NCBI GenBank assembly: GCA_026874595.1
Contig: CM049307.1
Location: 32,041,862-32,105,861, forward strand
Source of the DNA: Sipunculus nudus
Taxonomy: Eukaryota > Annelida > Sipuncula > Golfingiida > Sipunculidae
Length of the DNA stretch: 64,000 nt
Direction: 5' to 3'
Of this stretch, positions 13,201-23,768 are shown piece after piece. Below the pieces are notes generated by a model. The model saw nothing but the letters and a program-made list of their open reading frames with translations. It did no database searches and had not been told where the DNA came from. The position numbers were made by a program, and so were the translations under genes. Every line of letters begins with the position of its first letter. Within the stretch, counting starts at the first letter, position 1.

Positions 13201-16200
13201 TTTTTTTATCATATATAACAGCTGAGCGTCGTGACCCATAGGTCCCTTGTTTTTTAACATGTTATAAAAATGTGAAAATAAATATAAGAAACACTCTATG
13301 TGTTGTTGGATCAGGGTTTTCTGCAGTGGGTTATTTGTATAAAAGGTTTAAGGGATTATCTTTAGTAAATAGATGTCAGATAACAGAATAGGCCCCAAAT
13401 CCCATCCTTCATCTGTTGCCAGCTTCAGTGGTTAGTTGTTGAAAGTATATATAGTGTTTATTACTGTTGCTCATCACCTAATACCTTTGCTCACCTTTAT
13501 TTCAACATCTTTTGTGCATATTTTTCTGGAGCAGTGATCTTTACTTTATATCTCTGTAAGATGCATCTTTTTCAGTCTGCATTTAATATCTGTCTTAACA
13601 AATGAGATTGGTTTCTGAGTGCTTCTTTATGGTGTGTTTAGCCTCTTTATTTCTTGCTTTGCTTCATCACTTACAGATGGGACCTACAAGAATCGTGAAA
13701 TTAATGAAGGTAAGGTTTGTATAATGCCTTTCTATAAAGTTAACAAATTTCCCCCCCCCCCAAAAAAAAAAAATTAAAAGTAAAATTCTCGGATAACTTT
13801 TATGTGTTTGCTCACTAATTTAAAAAGTCAGACACATGAGTAATGATAACACCATTAAATTCTTACTGTTGGAGTGGGAATTGTAAAAAGCTCAGACTGA
13901 ATTTAACTGATTTAATCATTTCGTACCCAGAAGTATTAGAATTAGAAATGCCCGACTTTATTGCAGCCCGGTGTATTGTTTTATATTACCTTACTGATTG
14001 AAATTGAGGAATTTTGGAAGCTGATAGTAATAGTATTGTTATCAAAGGTTGAAAACTAAATTCATGCATGAAAATAAAGCTAGGGTCAATTGCATTTAAT
14101 AATTAATTATTCTATTTAACTATTTTGAAATGTTTTATAATCAAATAAGTACCTTCATGACAGTTATATATGTATCAGCCAAACAGAAATAATTAGATTT
14201 ATTTAATGGATATTTAAACAATAATGAATAATCATGCTGGTCCACTTAAAGACATTATCAGTCATATACTTTATCAGAATTATAAATTACACTCAGTTGC
14301 AATTTAAGATGTAATCAGCTTCCTTTTCTTTTATCAAAGCCCTTGTAAACTGAAATTAAATTGATACTAAAATAAAGGTTTAGATATAATTGTATTTTAA
14401 ATGAATTTCCTGTTTGCATCTACATAATTATAATTATCACTTAATAAAAATAAAGTGTTTGTGTATTAACACTTGACTAAAAATTTTTATTTATTTTTGA
14501 AAATAAGGTTTACTCACTCAGGTTTAATGAAAAAAATTGAACCAGATATAGAGTCACTGTCACTTTGTTAAAAGCTGTATTCAAGAGAGCTTATTTGAAT
14601 GATTAATATATGTGTTATTTATTAGTGGATTAATTTTAAGTTCATCTGTACTGAAATTATACATGATCAGTTATGGTAGAATAACATTATTGTTATTTTG
14701 ACATACTTACTTTTCAGCTTGATCTAATAGAAAACCACCTTTTATCTCAAATTATAATCAAGCTTGACTCCTTTCATGCTTAAATTTTGAGAGACAGACT
14801 TGCAGATTGAATTTTTCATTGACTTTCTTGAGCAAGAGAATTTCCATATCTTGCTTTTTCCCATTCAATATGTATTTATTCTGATTGTCTGAAAACCATT
14901 TTGCCATGCTTTAATATAAAGTGATTTTATGATGACAGATGATGCAGAGAGAGGGCAGGTTGCCCCTGGTGAAGACGACTCTGCTCTAGCAAACAAATTT
15001 GCTGATGATTACGCACGGTCAAGGTGGAATAGTAGGTAGGTAACAAGTACATCGTACAATGACAGTTGAGAAAAGATTAATAAAAAACACTTGATTTTTA
15101 TCATTAATAAATAAGACCATCATTCTGTATGAGAATAAAGGAACTAACCCTTTCCTTTACACTTGGTCGGGGTGATCATTTTTGGCAGGTATACTGAGTA
15201 AGATCCATATGTTAGAAGAAAAAATGTAAAAATATTTCATATTATTCCAACATGTAGCTGCACTTATCAGTTGCAAGACTTCGTCTTAAAATTGTTGCTG
15301 TTAGTGTTGGAAAACTGCTGATGTTCTTGTGTCTGTAATGCTGTGATTTTTTTTAGTGTGATTCTGAGTTTTATAACCATCAATTTTGTTCAGTAATATT
15401 GCTATTTAATCTGTTGTAGTGTAAAAAATGAGTGTGATGCCATACTTAAGGAGTATGAGACAAGAGGGAAGAATGTTAAACTGCCAGGAGATACAGCCAT
15501 AGGCTACCCAACATCATTTGGACGCCAGGTGAGGTTACCTGCAGTTATTATACATCAGAATGAAATGATAGATACATACTCATGTAGAGCTATAATTAAT
15601 CTTTTCCAAACATTAAAGTTTTGTGTCATAATTTATTTGTGGTAAGTCTGTTTACAATTTTTCCAAACATAATTCTGTTTCACAATTTATGTACAGCAGG
15701 TCTGGAAAGATTTATGATGCATGATGTTGATGATATGGAGATGATATGTATATGAAGATCATGTAACTTTCCCTTTCAGCTGGGCATTGTGTCAAAGAGG
15801 GCCATCCTAAACATCATCAGGAATCCACAAACCTCATTTGTACAGGTATGATGTGTAGTGTTTACAAAGAACATGAGATCTTTAACAGATGTGCACAGCT
15901 ATGATTCATCCATGTAAAAGGAACATAGGGCATTAGAAAATTTACACTTTGTGTGTATTGCTAGCCTTGCTTTAAATATGTTCGACCAATGCTAACAGCA
16001 ACTCATTTAATCAAATGTAAGAGTAATTGAAATAGTTTTTATTGCAAAAAAAAATACAAGACAATAAAAAAAAAAAAATGTTAACAGTCTTTAGCTTTTA
16101 ATATGTGTATGTGTAAATTGCCTTGTTTTGTTTTATAAGAATTAATTTTACAGTATACCAGTGATTTCACTTTGCCATTATGTTAAAAGAGATGTTTCTT

Positions 16201-19200
16201 GACAGAACGAAAAGGGTACATGTTAGTGAATAAGGGTGTACAGGTATATGATTGATAAATGGAATGCTAGGGCAGTAAATGTTGCATCCAGTCGACCATG
16301 CCTTGCTAAATAATAATAGTTTCAAAACTATTATCAATGTTGTTGTAAAAAGGACATTGGTCCTTATTAATGGTGTTTGGCCTGGTAATACAGTATTTTG
16401 TAATGGATTATCAGATGTTGCATTTATGGGGTTCCACTTTCTATAATAAAGTTCACTATGAGATGAAATAACTAGAATTAAATTAATAAAATTCAAATCT
16501 TTGAATCTTGTCATTAATTAGTCATAAGATATTGCTTAAATTTTCATGATCTTGGAAATATTGTTTGTTTGATTGTATTTGAAAACATTGCACACTGGTC
16601 ATGCTCCTCTCAGTTTCACTTCATTTTGCTTTCTTGACTGATGTTTTAATTTCCACTTTTTATTTCTCATCGTAACATTAGTGTTATGATATTTTTTTGG
16701 TAACCAGATTAATCTGTATTCTACATGAGTCTTAGTGATTTTATATGAGCATTTCTATTTTTCAGCTATTTGTGATGGTGGTATTTGCTGTTGTATGTGG
16801 ACTTATATACCTCCAAGTGGACAGGACATATCCAACTGGCATTCAGAACAGGTTAGCAGATGGACTAATTGAATGCCTCTGAATTAAATATCTCCTGCTG
16901 AGTCAGAAGAAATGTAAAGAAACTTCAGATAATAGAACACGTATTGTACTTTCTCAGAAATGGATGAACCATAATCCACAATGAATAGGACACATTTGCT
17001 TGGCATATTAAGTATATATGAAATAGTGTTTCTCCTAATATCTGACAGGAGTTCCTTGCAAAACTATGCATTATCTTGTGAAAATATACCTAGTAGAAAT
17101 AAGCTTTCACCAAGCTCCATCAGTATAACATAATACAAAAGAAAAGATAATTATAATGTCCTGTACTACTATCATTAATCAAGATTGAGGCCAAAAGTAA
17201 AAGATCTTATTTACATGTAATTAATGATAAGTACATCTATTCCCTTCAAGCTGATTGCAAGTTCTTGTGTGAGTAAAACCATACACATTAAGCCATGTAG
17301 TCTTGTTTTAGACACACTTGGATGGTATTTATTGACACACAAAACCAAAACAATACATAAAACTGATGAAAAAGAGAAACCGAGCCTGTAAGCCAGGATG
17401 GTTTCTCTAGGAAACTTCTTTAACAAGTTCAGCCAAAATGAACCCATAGTAGAAGAAAATACACTTTGTAGGAAGTGACTAAGCACCTTTAAAGATGAGT
17501 CATTTGGATATACTCCATGCTGAGCAGTGTCTTGTATCACTGAAAATCCAGTTCTAGAAAGATGATCAAAGTTTGATGTATTGTATCAATGATATCCTGT
17601 AATATATGTCAATAAATAAAGTTGTCATGCAGAAAAATGTTAGGAAATATTTCCAGTTATGCAGTAGATGGATAGAAGCACCTCCTTACTGGTATTAAAA
17701 GCATGTCTATGAACAGGAACATCATGTTCCTTGAGAGTGTTGTATAATAATGTGAAAATGTAGACTTGCATGTTCTTTGATACTGTGAATTACATAGACT
17801 TACTATGTGCTTTGATACTGTGAATTACATAGACTTACCATGTGCTTTGATATTGTGATTTACATAGACTTACCATGTTCTTTGATACTGTGAATTACAT
17901 GGACTTACCATGTGCTTTGATATTGTGAATTACATAGACTTACCATGTGCTTTGAAATTGTGATTTACATAGACTTACCATGTTCTTTGATACTGTGATT
18001 TACATAGACTTACCATGTGCTTTGATATTGTGAATTACCTAGACTTACTTTGTGCTTTGGTATTGTGAATTACATAGACTTACCATGTGCTTTAATACTG
18101 TTAATTCCATAGACTTACCATGTGCTTTGATATTGTAATTTACATAGACTTATGATGTGCTTTGATATTGTGATTTACATAGACTTACCATGTGCTTTGA
18201 TACTGTGAATTACCCTTGATTGTTGCTGTTCATGCACAAATTGCTGCTTGTCTGTAGAGTTGGTGCCTTCTTCTTCATCGTGATGAACCAAGTGTTTGGG
18301 AACTTGTCTGCTGTGGAGCTTTTCATCAAGGAGAGAGCAATCTTCATGTAAGTCTGCCTCCATTAACCAGACGTCTTTAAAGTGGCGAATGTTGTCCTGA
18401 CAACATTATTCAAGTAGCCTGGCTTGACAGATGAATTGTAGATGATATATTGCCAACCTAGCTATTCTGTTAATGGGACAGGGTTCAGATTAATAATTGT
18501 CAGTCAAATAATTTTTCAATTTTTTCAGACTCCAGTTACAAGTGCAACTAGGCAAGCATATAACACATAAATAAATTTAACAAAATCTGATTTATATATA
18601 GTATAGGTTTCTTTTGAGATTGAAAATAAAAAAAAACCTCTTGCAAAACACCATTAAAGGGAAATATAATTTCATCCTCATGCTTAATAAGCCAAGTGTT
18701 ATGGATTAAGCAGGATTTAGTTTGATTGTGTTTCCCATGATGTTAAAAATGTAGAACTTAGGACAAGGTCCTTATCAGTAGCTCCTTTCATGATTGTGAT
18801 TTTTAGCTCAGCTGACTGTAAGTCCTTTTGTCTGTCGTCCCTCCGGCAGTCCGGACGTCTGTCCATTAACAGGGCAGAAAAATCGTTAAGACTGGACCTT
18901 AACTCCTCATTCTTGACATTCTGAGAGACCTATGAAAAGTCCCCATGGAAATTAGGTCTCTGTTACCCATATCCTTCGAGCTATGGGGCCCCAAAGTATC
19001 CCCCCCAGAATAGTCAAAAATTTCATACAAAAACTTCAATATCTGATTAACTACATCACTGATGGTCATGATTTTTGGCATATATATTGATCATGAGATG
19101 TTTCAACATTTTCTGCAGACTGGTTGAGCCACCTGTATTTTTTTAAAGTTTACGCTTTTTCTCTCTATTTTTGAGATATATTAATACAGACACAATCTCA

Positions 19201-22200
19201 GCCTGTTGGTTAATCTGTTTGATGCCTCAGTTGAATGGTTATATACTACCATTCAGATGATAAAATTTCCTTTTGCAAATCTCTTCCCAGTCAGCTGAGC
19301 GTCATTACCCATGGATCACTTGTTAATTTTGAAGCTAGTCTACAAGCATAATGTAGTTAAAATTTTATAAAAAAGTTGTACAGAAATAGATTACATGTAG
19401 CAAGATTTTATTTTTCATCTCTTAATCTAGAAGTTTGTTAGACAACTATTGTATTCTTTTCTTCCAGACATGAAAATGCAGGAGGTTTTTACAGGGTTTC
19501 AGCCTACTTCCTTGCTAAGGTTTTCTGTGATGTCATACCACTGCGAGCCATTCCTGTGACTGTGTTTGCATTAATTGTTTATTTCATGATAGGTATGTTA
19601 TGTCACTCCTTTTCAAGCTGTTGCCTTAAAAATTTGCATATCATTCATATTTGCTCAATAATGTTTGGCTTTGTCTCCGAATTATATATCTAGATGGAAG
19701 CTATGGCAAGCTAATACTGGTAGTTTAAATCAAGCCCTTTGCCATGCATCAGATGTACAGCACCTATACTGTCTCTTATGATTTTCTTAAGAGTAGACTT
19801 AGGAATTGAAATCTGATTCAAACATTATCTCTTTAAGGAGACACTATATGTACATAATTGTAAGACTCAAACAAAAACATCATAAGGGTTATGTTTGATA
19901 AGCATGGTATTAGTCAGTTTAGAATTTGGTATGTTGAAAATTTATCTTAAAGTATTTGTTTGAAGGCTTTGTTAAATAAAAGAAATAGTGTAAATAAGAA
20001 TTTGAATTTTCAAGTTCACAAATTTTCTAGTTTTGATGGAGGTATTCTTTGGCACTCAGGCCTGATCCAAAGAATCAGTAACTTGGATTGTATTCTTTGC
20101 ATAAACTTACCTACCAGTATATATCTAAACAAAGCATTTTCCGATAAATTGCAGTATGACTATTCCAGCGTATTTGCTGTTAACAATATTTAAAGTTCCA
20201 AACTGATGGTCAGATTTTTACCTGAGTTTAATAAATTATTGATAGTTGTACATAGATTGAATTTGTTTAAAAAAGATAACATAATAAATTCAGATGAGGT
20301 AATGGATTGGAGTTGACACATCTGTAGATAGTAATTTTTGTAATGTAACACTGGTTGTCTTGGTTATAGGGTTAACACCAACAGCTGGCAAGTTTTTCTT
20401 CTTTGTGCTAGTTCTGGCACTGTCTGGTCTATCTGCTGCTGGACTGGGCTTTGCGATCTCAGCCACTGTCAGAGTGTTTGCCATTGCCAACCTGCTGATT
20501 GCTTTGTGCTATGTTTTCATGATGGTAAGTTCAGTTTTCTCAGATTTACTTTTAGCAGATACATTTTCCTTAAGTGTAAAAAAACAGTTTTGTATCTAAA
20601 CATTTTAACTGGATAGTAAGTCTTAAGTGGTAAACGAAATACTTTTATTGTGAACCTGATTATAAAAATTACACACTTCGTAGAATAAAAAAATCTTTTA
20701 TCACTTATATAAAATTATAGTAATTATGTCTTCTAAGAGCTATTTCTTAATTTGGTGAAAAAGTAAAAATTTAACGGCATGCATGGTAAGATTTGTAAGG
20801 ACTCTTTTTTTTCATGTGAAAATATCAAAATATATATTCTTGGTAAATATCAGAATCCATTTGTCAGGTATGCCTCCATTTTATATGTGAACCATCCAAG
20901 GATTCTTGTATTAATACAGTCAGCTACAGAAAATGATGAATTTTACTACAGATGCATCTTTTAATGAATAGGCACAGACTAAAATTGATGTAAAATTACT
21001 CTGTAATTGTATCCGCCAAAACGAAGTTTTGCGGATACTATGTTTTTGACCGGGATCCGGTTTCGTTTGCGGAGAACGCCTCTGAGACTACTATATGGAT
21101 TTTCTAGTTGTTCAAGTGTTCAGTATACTGCTGGTAAACATGGAGTCTTTTGGTAATTATGTTAACATTCTTTACTGTTTTAGGTGTTCAGTGGACTGCT
21201 TGTAAACTTGGAGTCTATAGGAGCATGGCTTAGGTGGATACAGTACCTTAGTATATTCCGATATGCCCTAAATGTAAGTATATAACACAGTAGTAGCAAC
21301 TCACGGCTTTTGCAGATAAGAAAATAACTTAATAAATATATTCTTTCAGCAAATATGAAGGATTGAATCAACAGTCTGAGCTTCAGTAATATTCAGCAAT
21401 GTATTCTTTAATACATTTTTTTAATTTGATAAAAAAATAGACATTTCAATCTCAAAATAATCTCGTTAAATGATACACTATAAAATACAAAAAAATATAC
21501 ATTAAAATCCAAAATGTCATAGAATGCACGGATGGGATAAGAATTTTCATTCCTTATAATTAATCATGCTGTTGATTTTTTTATCCATATGGTATCCTAT
21601 TTTAAAATTTTACAAATATATTGCACATTTTCAACCAGATGAAACAGATTACCATGATTGTAGGAAAATGATGATAAAAAATGAAAAGTTGAACATGACA
21701 AGTGAGCAGTTTTCTGTATTAAGTTAGTGTTTAACATCATTTTATTTCCGTTTGAGCAAATTTTTATAAGGCTTAGATTTATGTTGTTTTGGTGTCTCAT
21801 TATTTTGTCCAGAAACAGAAAATAGAAAATCTATAAGAAATAACCTTTTCTTCTCATACAGATGAAGTGTGAGTCATGCACAGTGTATAACTTATTATAT
21901 ATGTTTTTATATATTTTTGTTTCTCTGCAGGCCCTGTCCATTAACGAGCTGAAGGATGGCAGGTTTTGTTTAAAGAATGACAACGGTACCATATCAAGTA
22001 TTTGGTAAGTAAAGAGACTCACTTGGAGAGACTTATAACTTGTTATCAAAGATCCTAATGAGCATCATGGATTCAAAATTTGTTATTTGGCTTTTAATTT
22101 TTTTAAATTTGGTGATAATAAATTTCCTTTAATTAAGAAACCAGTGACCTTATTTAGGAATATTAAAGATTGAATGGATGACTTGTGTGCCTTTAGATAC

Positions 22201-23768
22201 TGTGGTTGCCTTTTTGTTCGCGAGGGTTTTAAATTCGCAATATTCGCGAATGGGAAATGATCGCGAAAATGACACCCTCGGGGAAAAATTGGCCAAATGT
22301 GTATGTCCTTCTTAAGGTAGCATTAAGTGTAGCCAATATTTGTATGGGAATAGGTTAGAACAGTGGGAAATCTTAATATAAATTACATCCATGCAGGTAA
22401 AGGGAAAACGCTCTCTTAAATTTGAACAAAAGAACCTGTGCTGTGTGTACGGGCCCATCCTTATATGAGAAGAATATCACAAGATCATGAATTATTCTCA
22501 TATTTAATTATTCCTGTGTTATAATACACACAGGAATGGCTTTACCAAAGATTTGATATAGGTTCTGGTGAGATCGCGAAAATGAGACCCTTGCGAAACA
22601 TTAAAAATGGAGAAATCGCAAAATTTCAGCCTCGCGAATATGAAGCCAACCACAGTACATAGTGTAACTCATCATGATAAGGAACACATATTCTTTAACA
22701 TTACTGTGACTCTGTACTTTGGAGTCCTTAAAATTGCAGGTACTTGATTTAATCATATAGCTTGATTGAACACTAGAATATTCTTCTTTATCTGACTCCA
22801 TATGAAACCTGCTAAATTACTTATTCCACCTATTACATTACACCAAAAACCCAATTAATCAATTACCCCACAAACAACAGTAGAAGACTATCACACTAAA
22901 TTAATTATCTCACCAAGGAAAACAAACCCACTAAATGAAAAACACACAAAGTACAAAAGAAGACAAACCCACTAAAAATCATGATAATAACCCAATTAAC
23001 TACGATAGTAGACAACCCACTAAATAAATTACCCACAAACTACCATAGAAGTTAAATCCACCAAATAAATCACCCCACAAACTATGATTTTGAGAAAGAC
23101 ACACCACCAAGTTTAAATCTCATAAATGTTAAATTCATTCCACTTTATCAAGAAGTGTAAATTAAAGAATATTTATAACAGTGAATGTACATATGTGGTA
23201 GCTTTGAACCCTTATAAGGTGGTTTAACTACAGATATTCTGATGATAGATATTTGTTTGTGAAAATAATAAGCATCATAGTTTGATATGAAATCTCCTGT
23301 GTAAATAATATTGATGTGTTACTATTATTAGCAAATATACTCAATATACAGTGCAGAATGGTCTTGTCCTAGATATATATTTTTTCACTCAGTTCACTTA
23401 AGTAATCTACTTTTGCATCAAAACTGTTTTTTTTTTTAATGGTGCATAAAAGAGAAAGTTGCAAGGGAAACTGAAATGTGTGGTTGTCTTCCAACAGTAG
23501 AAGATATAGGTTTCAAGATAAATTTTTTAAAACCAGGTAGATGGGGTTCATGAGACAGAGTGTTGGTAGAGTGGATTTAAAGTTTGTATTTTTCTTGACG
23601 ATTTGTATCTGCAGTGATTCATTTGGAAATGAATACCTGAGAGAGCAGGGGATCCCGTATGAGACCGCATGGGATCTGTGGTCCAACGTCCTGGCCCTGG
23701 GACTGCTGGCACTGGTGTTCATGATGCTGGCTTATATACAGCTACGGAGAGTCAAGAAACTCAAGTAG
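1483..23768 (+). CDS. ABCG2: ABCG2-like ABC half-transporter, 3' part (12 exons, spliced)
   Basis: Twelve exons join in one open frame of 406 residues plus stop, with GT-AG boundaries and matching phases throughout. The first exon begins in phase 1, so earlier exons, including the Walker/signature ATPase domain, lie before the window. Residues 1-125 are a polar linker. Then come VSKR and NPQ motifs before helix 1, and six hydrophobic segments (about residues 150-167, 178-199, 220-249, 256-285, 288-308 and 380-398). ABCG2 hallmarks are STGIQNR-like (PTGIQNR), SAVELF, IHE followed by a YRVSxYFLxK motif, YFMIGLxP, and SGLLVNL (the leucine plug). The arginine matching human R482 is present (PLRAIP). 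The large extracellular loop has a Cys pair (FC and SIC) and an NGT sequon near the human N596 site. ABCG2 proteins dimerise in membranes and export xenobiotics and urate-type anions; substrates here are unknown. Assignment to ABCG is firm; ABCG2 rather than a close invertebrate paralogue is likely. Confidence 0.93.
1776..1950. mobile_element. 175-bp MITE with TA target duplication
   Basis: Starts CAGTGGAACCCCAC and ends with its near-perfect inverted copy GTGGGGTTCCATTG (one mismatch over 14 bp). It is flanked by TA on both sides (1774-1775, 1951-1952). The CAGTGGAACC start and TA duplication fit pogo/Tigger-type Tc1-mariner MITEs. No coding capacity. Confidence 0.8.
2357..2433 (+). mobile_element. 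End fragment of GTATCCGCC hairpin family
   Basis: Contains a hairpin, GTATCCGCCAAAA / TTTTGCGGATAC at 2359-2388, followed by a TGTTTTTGACC tract and CTCTGAGAC. The same block, reverse-complemented, ends the elements at 49500-51503 and 55470-56362. It directly abuts the AGC-family copy that starts at about 2437. Confidence 0.65.
2486..2538. repeat. (TCCG)n microsatellite
   Basis: Runs of GTCC/TCCG units next to the left hairpin of the AGC element. The same microsatellite sits at the same place in the copies at 10637 and 38460, so it is part of the element. Confidence 0.9.
5409..5474. repeat. CT-rich microsatellite
   Basis: Polypyrimidine CT/CTTT repeat inside AGC copy 1. It recurs at 7869-7942 and 41452-41516 in duplicated sequence. 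Confidence 0.9.
5651..7516. mobile_element. 1866-bp inverted-repeat transposon nested in AGC copy 1
   Basis: Begins CCGTAATGTCTA and ends TAGACATTACGG, a perfect 12-bp terminal inverted repeat, with TA on both sides (5649-5650, 7517-7518). The homologous AGC copy at 41690 shows the unoccupied site with a single TA. That proves insertion with TA target duplication, as in Tc1/mariner-like elements. Internal sequence is richer in CpG than its host. No transposase frame was found, so it is non-autonomous or degraded. Confidence 0.85.
7206..7248. repeat. (TG)n(TA)n microsatellite
   Basis: GTGTGTGT running into about 17 TA units, inside the nested 1866-bp transposon. Confidence 0.9.
7517..8430. 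repeat. About 600-bp duplication following the nested transposon
   Basis: Sequence from 7517 (TATAAAAAAGGGAATT) recurs at 8119, and 7827-8120 repeats 5357-5650. This is an X-Y block duplicated in tandem, with the 1866-bp transposon lying between the first X and Y. The AGC copy at 38460 has one X-Y block only. Confidence 0.75.
9510..9980 (-). mobile_element. GTATCCGCC-family element, inverted copy
   Basis: Reverse complement of the later members. It carries GGTGGCGCCACC at 9816-9827 and TTGCACAGCATCC, and ends in the GTAGTCG/CGACTA hairpin region at 9949-9963. It starts immediately after AGC copy 1. Confidence 0.65.
9981..10636. other. Intronic spacer, nothing recognised
   Basis: AT-rich sequence between two mobile elements in the ABCG2-like intron. 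No open frame or repeat of note. Confidence 0.4.
10637..13251 (+). mobile_element. AGC-family element, long copy 2
   Basis: Same left hairpin (AGCTCAGCTGACTATAAG) and TCCG microsatellite as copy 1, and the same two diverged roughly 680-bp internal units to about 12000. Its right third differs from copies 1 and 3, and is instead homologous to the inverted element at 47302-48120. It ends CAGCTGAGCGTCGTGACCC then ATAGGTCCCTTGT. So family members share ends but exchange interiors. Confidence 0.7.
12640..12990. other. Very AT-rich interior of AGC copy 2
   Basis: Poly-A/T sequence with ATTCATGAATGCATTCATGAAT palindromic blocks split over 12830-12855. The 68-codon frame at 12773 is hydrophobic only because of its T-rich codons and is not treated as a gene. 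Confidence 0.4.
13677..13709 (+). CDS. ABCG2: ABCG2-like microexon (linker)
   Basis: 33-nt exon between TTACAG and GTAAGG. It adds YGTYKNREINE to the linker and keeps phase 1 on both sides, so it could be skipped without a frameshift. It is separated from the previous exon by a 12-kb intron packed with transposons. Confidence 0.68.
14939..15035 (+). CDS. ABCG2: ABCG2-like exon (linker)
   Basis: 97 nt, acceptor GATGACAG, donor GTAGGT (an overlapping alternative donor, GTAACA, lies 4 nt downstream). It encodes an acidic stretch followed by LANKFADDYARSRWNS. This corresponds to the human segment before the membrane domain that reads LAEIYVNSSFY-like. Confidence 0.82.
15420..15528 (+). CDS. ABCG2: ABCG2-like exon (pre-membrane segment)
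   Basis: 109 nt, acceptor TTGTAG, donor GTGAGG. It encodes a helical charged segment ending GYPTSFGRQ, matching the TSFCHQL region of ABCG2 just before the connecting helix. Confidence 0.87.
15780..15845 (+). CDS. ABCG2: ABCG2-like exon (connecting helix)
   Basis: 66 nt, acceptor CCTTTCAG, donor GTATGA. It encodes LGIVSKRAILNIIRNPQTSF plus VQ. The VSKR and NPQ motifs belong to the amphipathic connecting helix of ABCG transporters, on the cytoplasmic face before helix 1. Confidence 0.92.
16766..16851 (+). CDS. ABCG2: ABCG2-like exon (TM helix 1)
   Basis: 86 nt, acceptor TTTTTCAG, donor GTTAGC (weak but frame-consistent). It encodes a hydrophobic helix (LFVMVVFAVVCGLIYLQV) followed by a PTGIQNR motif typical of ABCG2. 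Confidence 0.92.
17765..18215. repeat. 35-bp minisatellite in ABCG2-like intron
   Basis: About 13 imperfect copies of a 35-bp unit built on GTGCTTTGATATTGTGA and ATTACATAGACTTACCAT. It ends about 40 bp before the acceptor of the exon at 18258. Each unit contains CTTACCAT. Confidence 0.88.
18258..18347 (+). CDS. ABCG2: ABCG2-like exon (TM helix 2)
   Basis: 90 nt, acceptor CTGTAG, donor GTAAGT. It encodes VGAFFFIVMNQVFGNLSAVE and LFIKERAIF. The SAVELF motif and following lysine/arginine are conserved in ABCG2. A 35-bp minisatellite ends just upstream of the acceptor. Confidence 0.93.
18805..19323 (+). mobile_element. AGC-family element, short complete copy
   Basis: 519 bp. Left end AGCTCAGCTGACTGTAAGTC; right end TCAGCTGAGCGTCATTACCC, ATGGATCACTTGTT. 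Shows that both ends define the family even when the interior is almost absent. It lies in the intron between exons ending 18347 and starting 19468. Confidence 0.75.
19468..19592 (+). CDS. ABCG2: ABCG2-like exon (TM helix 3, R482 position)
   Basis: 125 nt, acceptor CTTCCAG, donor GTATGT. It starts within Ile and reads HENAGGFYRVSAYFLAKVF, then DVIPLRAIP and a hydrophobic helix ending YFMI. The arginine in PLRAIP matches human ABCG2 R482, a residue known to shape substrate range. Confidence 0.94.
20370..20524 (+). CDS. ABCG2: ABCG2-like exon (TM helix 4 and start of 5)
   Basis: 155 nt, acceptor GTTATAG, donor GTAAGT. It encodes GLTPTAGKFFFFVLVLALSG and a long hydrophobic run ending ALCYVFMM, corresponding to helices 4 and 5. 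Confidence 0.94.
21007..21095 (+). mobile_element. End fragment of GTATCCGCC hairpin family
   Basis: Hairpin GTATCCGCCAAAAC / GTTTTGCGGATAC at 21009-21038, followed by TATGTTTTTGACCGG and GAGAACGCCTCTGAGAC. Homologous to 2357-2433 and to the reverse complement of 51400-51503. Confidence 0.65.
21184..21273 (+). CDS. ABCG2: ABCG2-like exon (leucine plug, helix 5)
   Basis: 90 nt, acceptor GTTTTAG, donor GTAAGT, phase 0 on both sides. It encodes VFSGLLVNLESIGAWLRWIQ and YLSIFRYALN. SGLLVNL carries the di-leucine valve of ABCG2. Confidence 0.95.
21931..22004 (+). CDS. ABCG2: ABCG2-like exon (extracellular loop)
   Basis: 74 nt, acceptor TCTCTGCAG, donor GTAAGT. It encodes ALSINELKDGRFCLKNDNGT and SSI. 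It holds one loop cysteine (equivalent to human C592) and an NGT N-glycosylation sequon. Confidence 0.94.
22200..22655. mobile_element. 456-bp MITE with TA target duplication
   Basis: Left end CTGTGGTTGCCTTTTTG and right end matching in reverse (AGCCAACCACAG), extending to GCGAGG on both sides. Flanked by TA at 22198-22199 and 22656-22657. The interior is rich in TCGCGAA. Lies in the last ABCG2-like intron. Confidence 0.8.
22835..23105. repeat. Degenerate A/C-rich tandem repeat
   Basis: Loose repeats around CCCACTAAATAAATTACC with ACAAACTA and GTAGAAGAC, nearly free of G. Strand-asymmetric low-complexity DNA in the last intron. Confidence 0.6.
23615..23768 (+). CDS. ABCG2: ABCG2-like last coding exon (TM helix 6, stop)
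   Basis: 154 nt, acceptor TATCTGCAG. The split first codon is Cys (equivalent to human C608), then DSFGNEYLREQGIPY, helix 6 and a basic tail RRVKKLK ending at TAG 23766-23768. The human inter-subunit cysteine C603 has no counterpart in the shorter loop. Confidence 0.95.
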
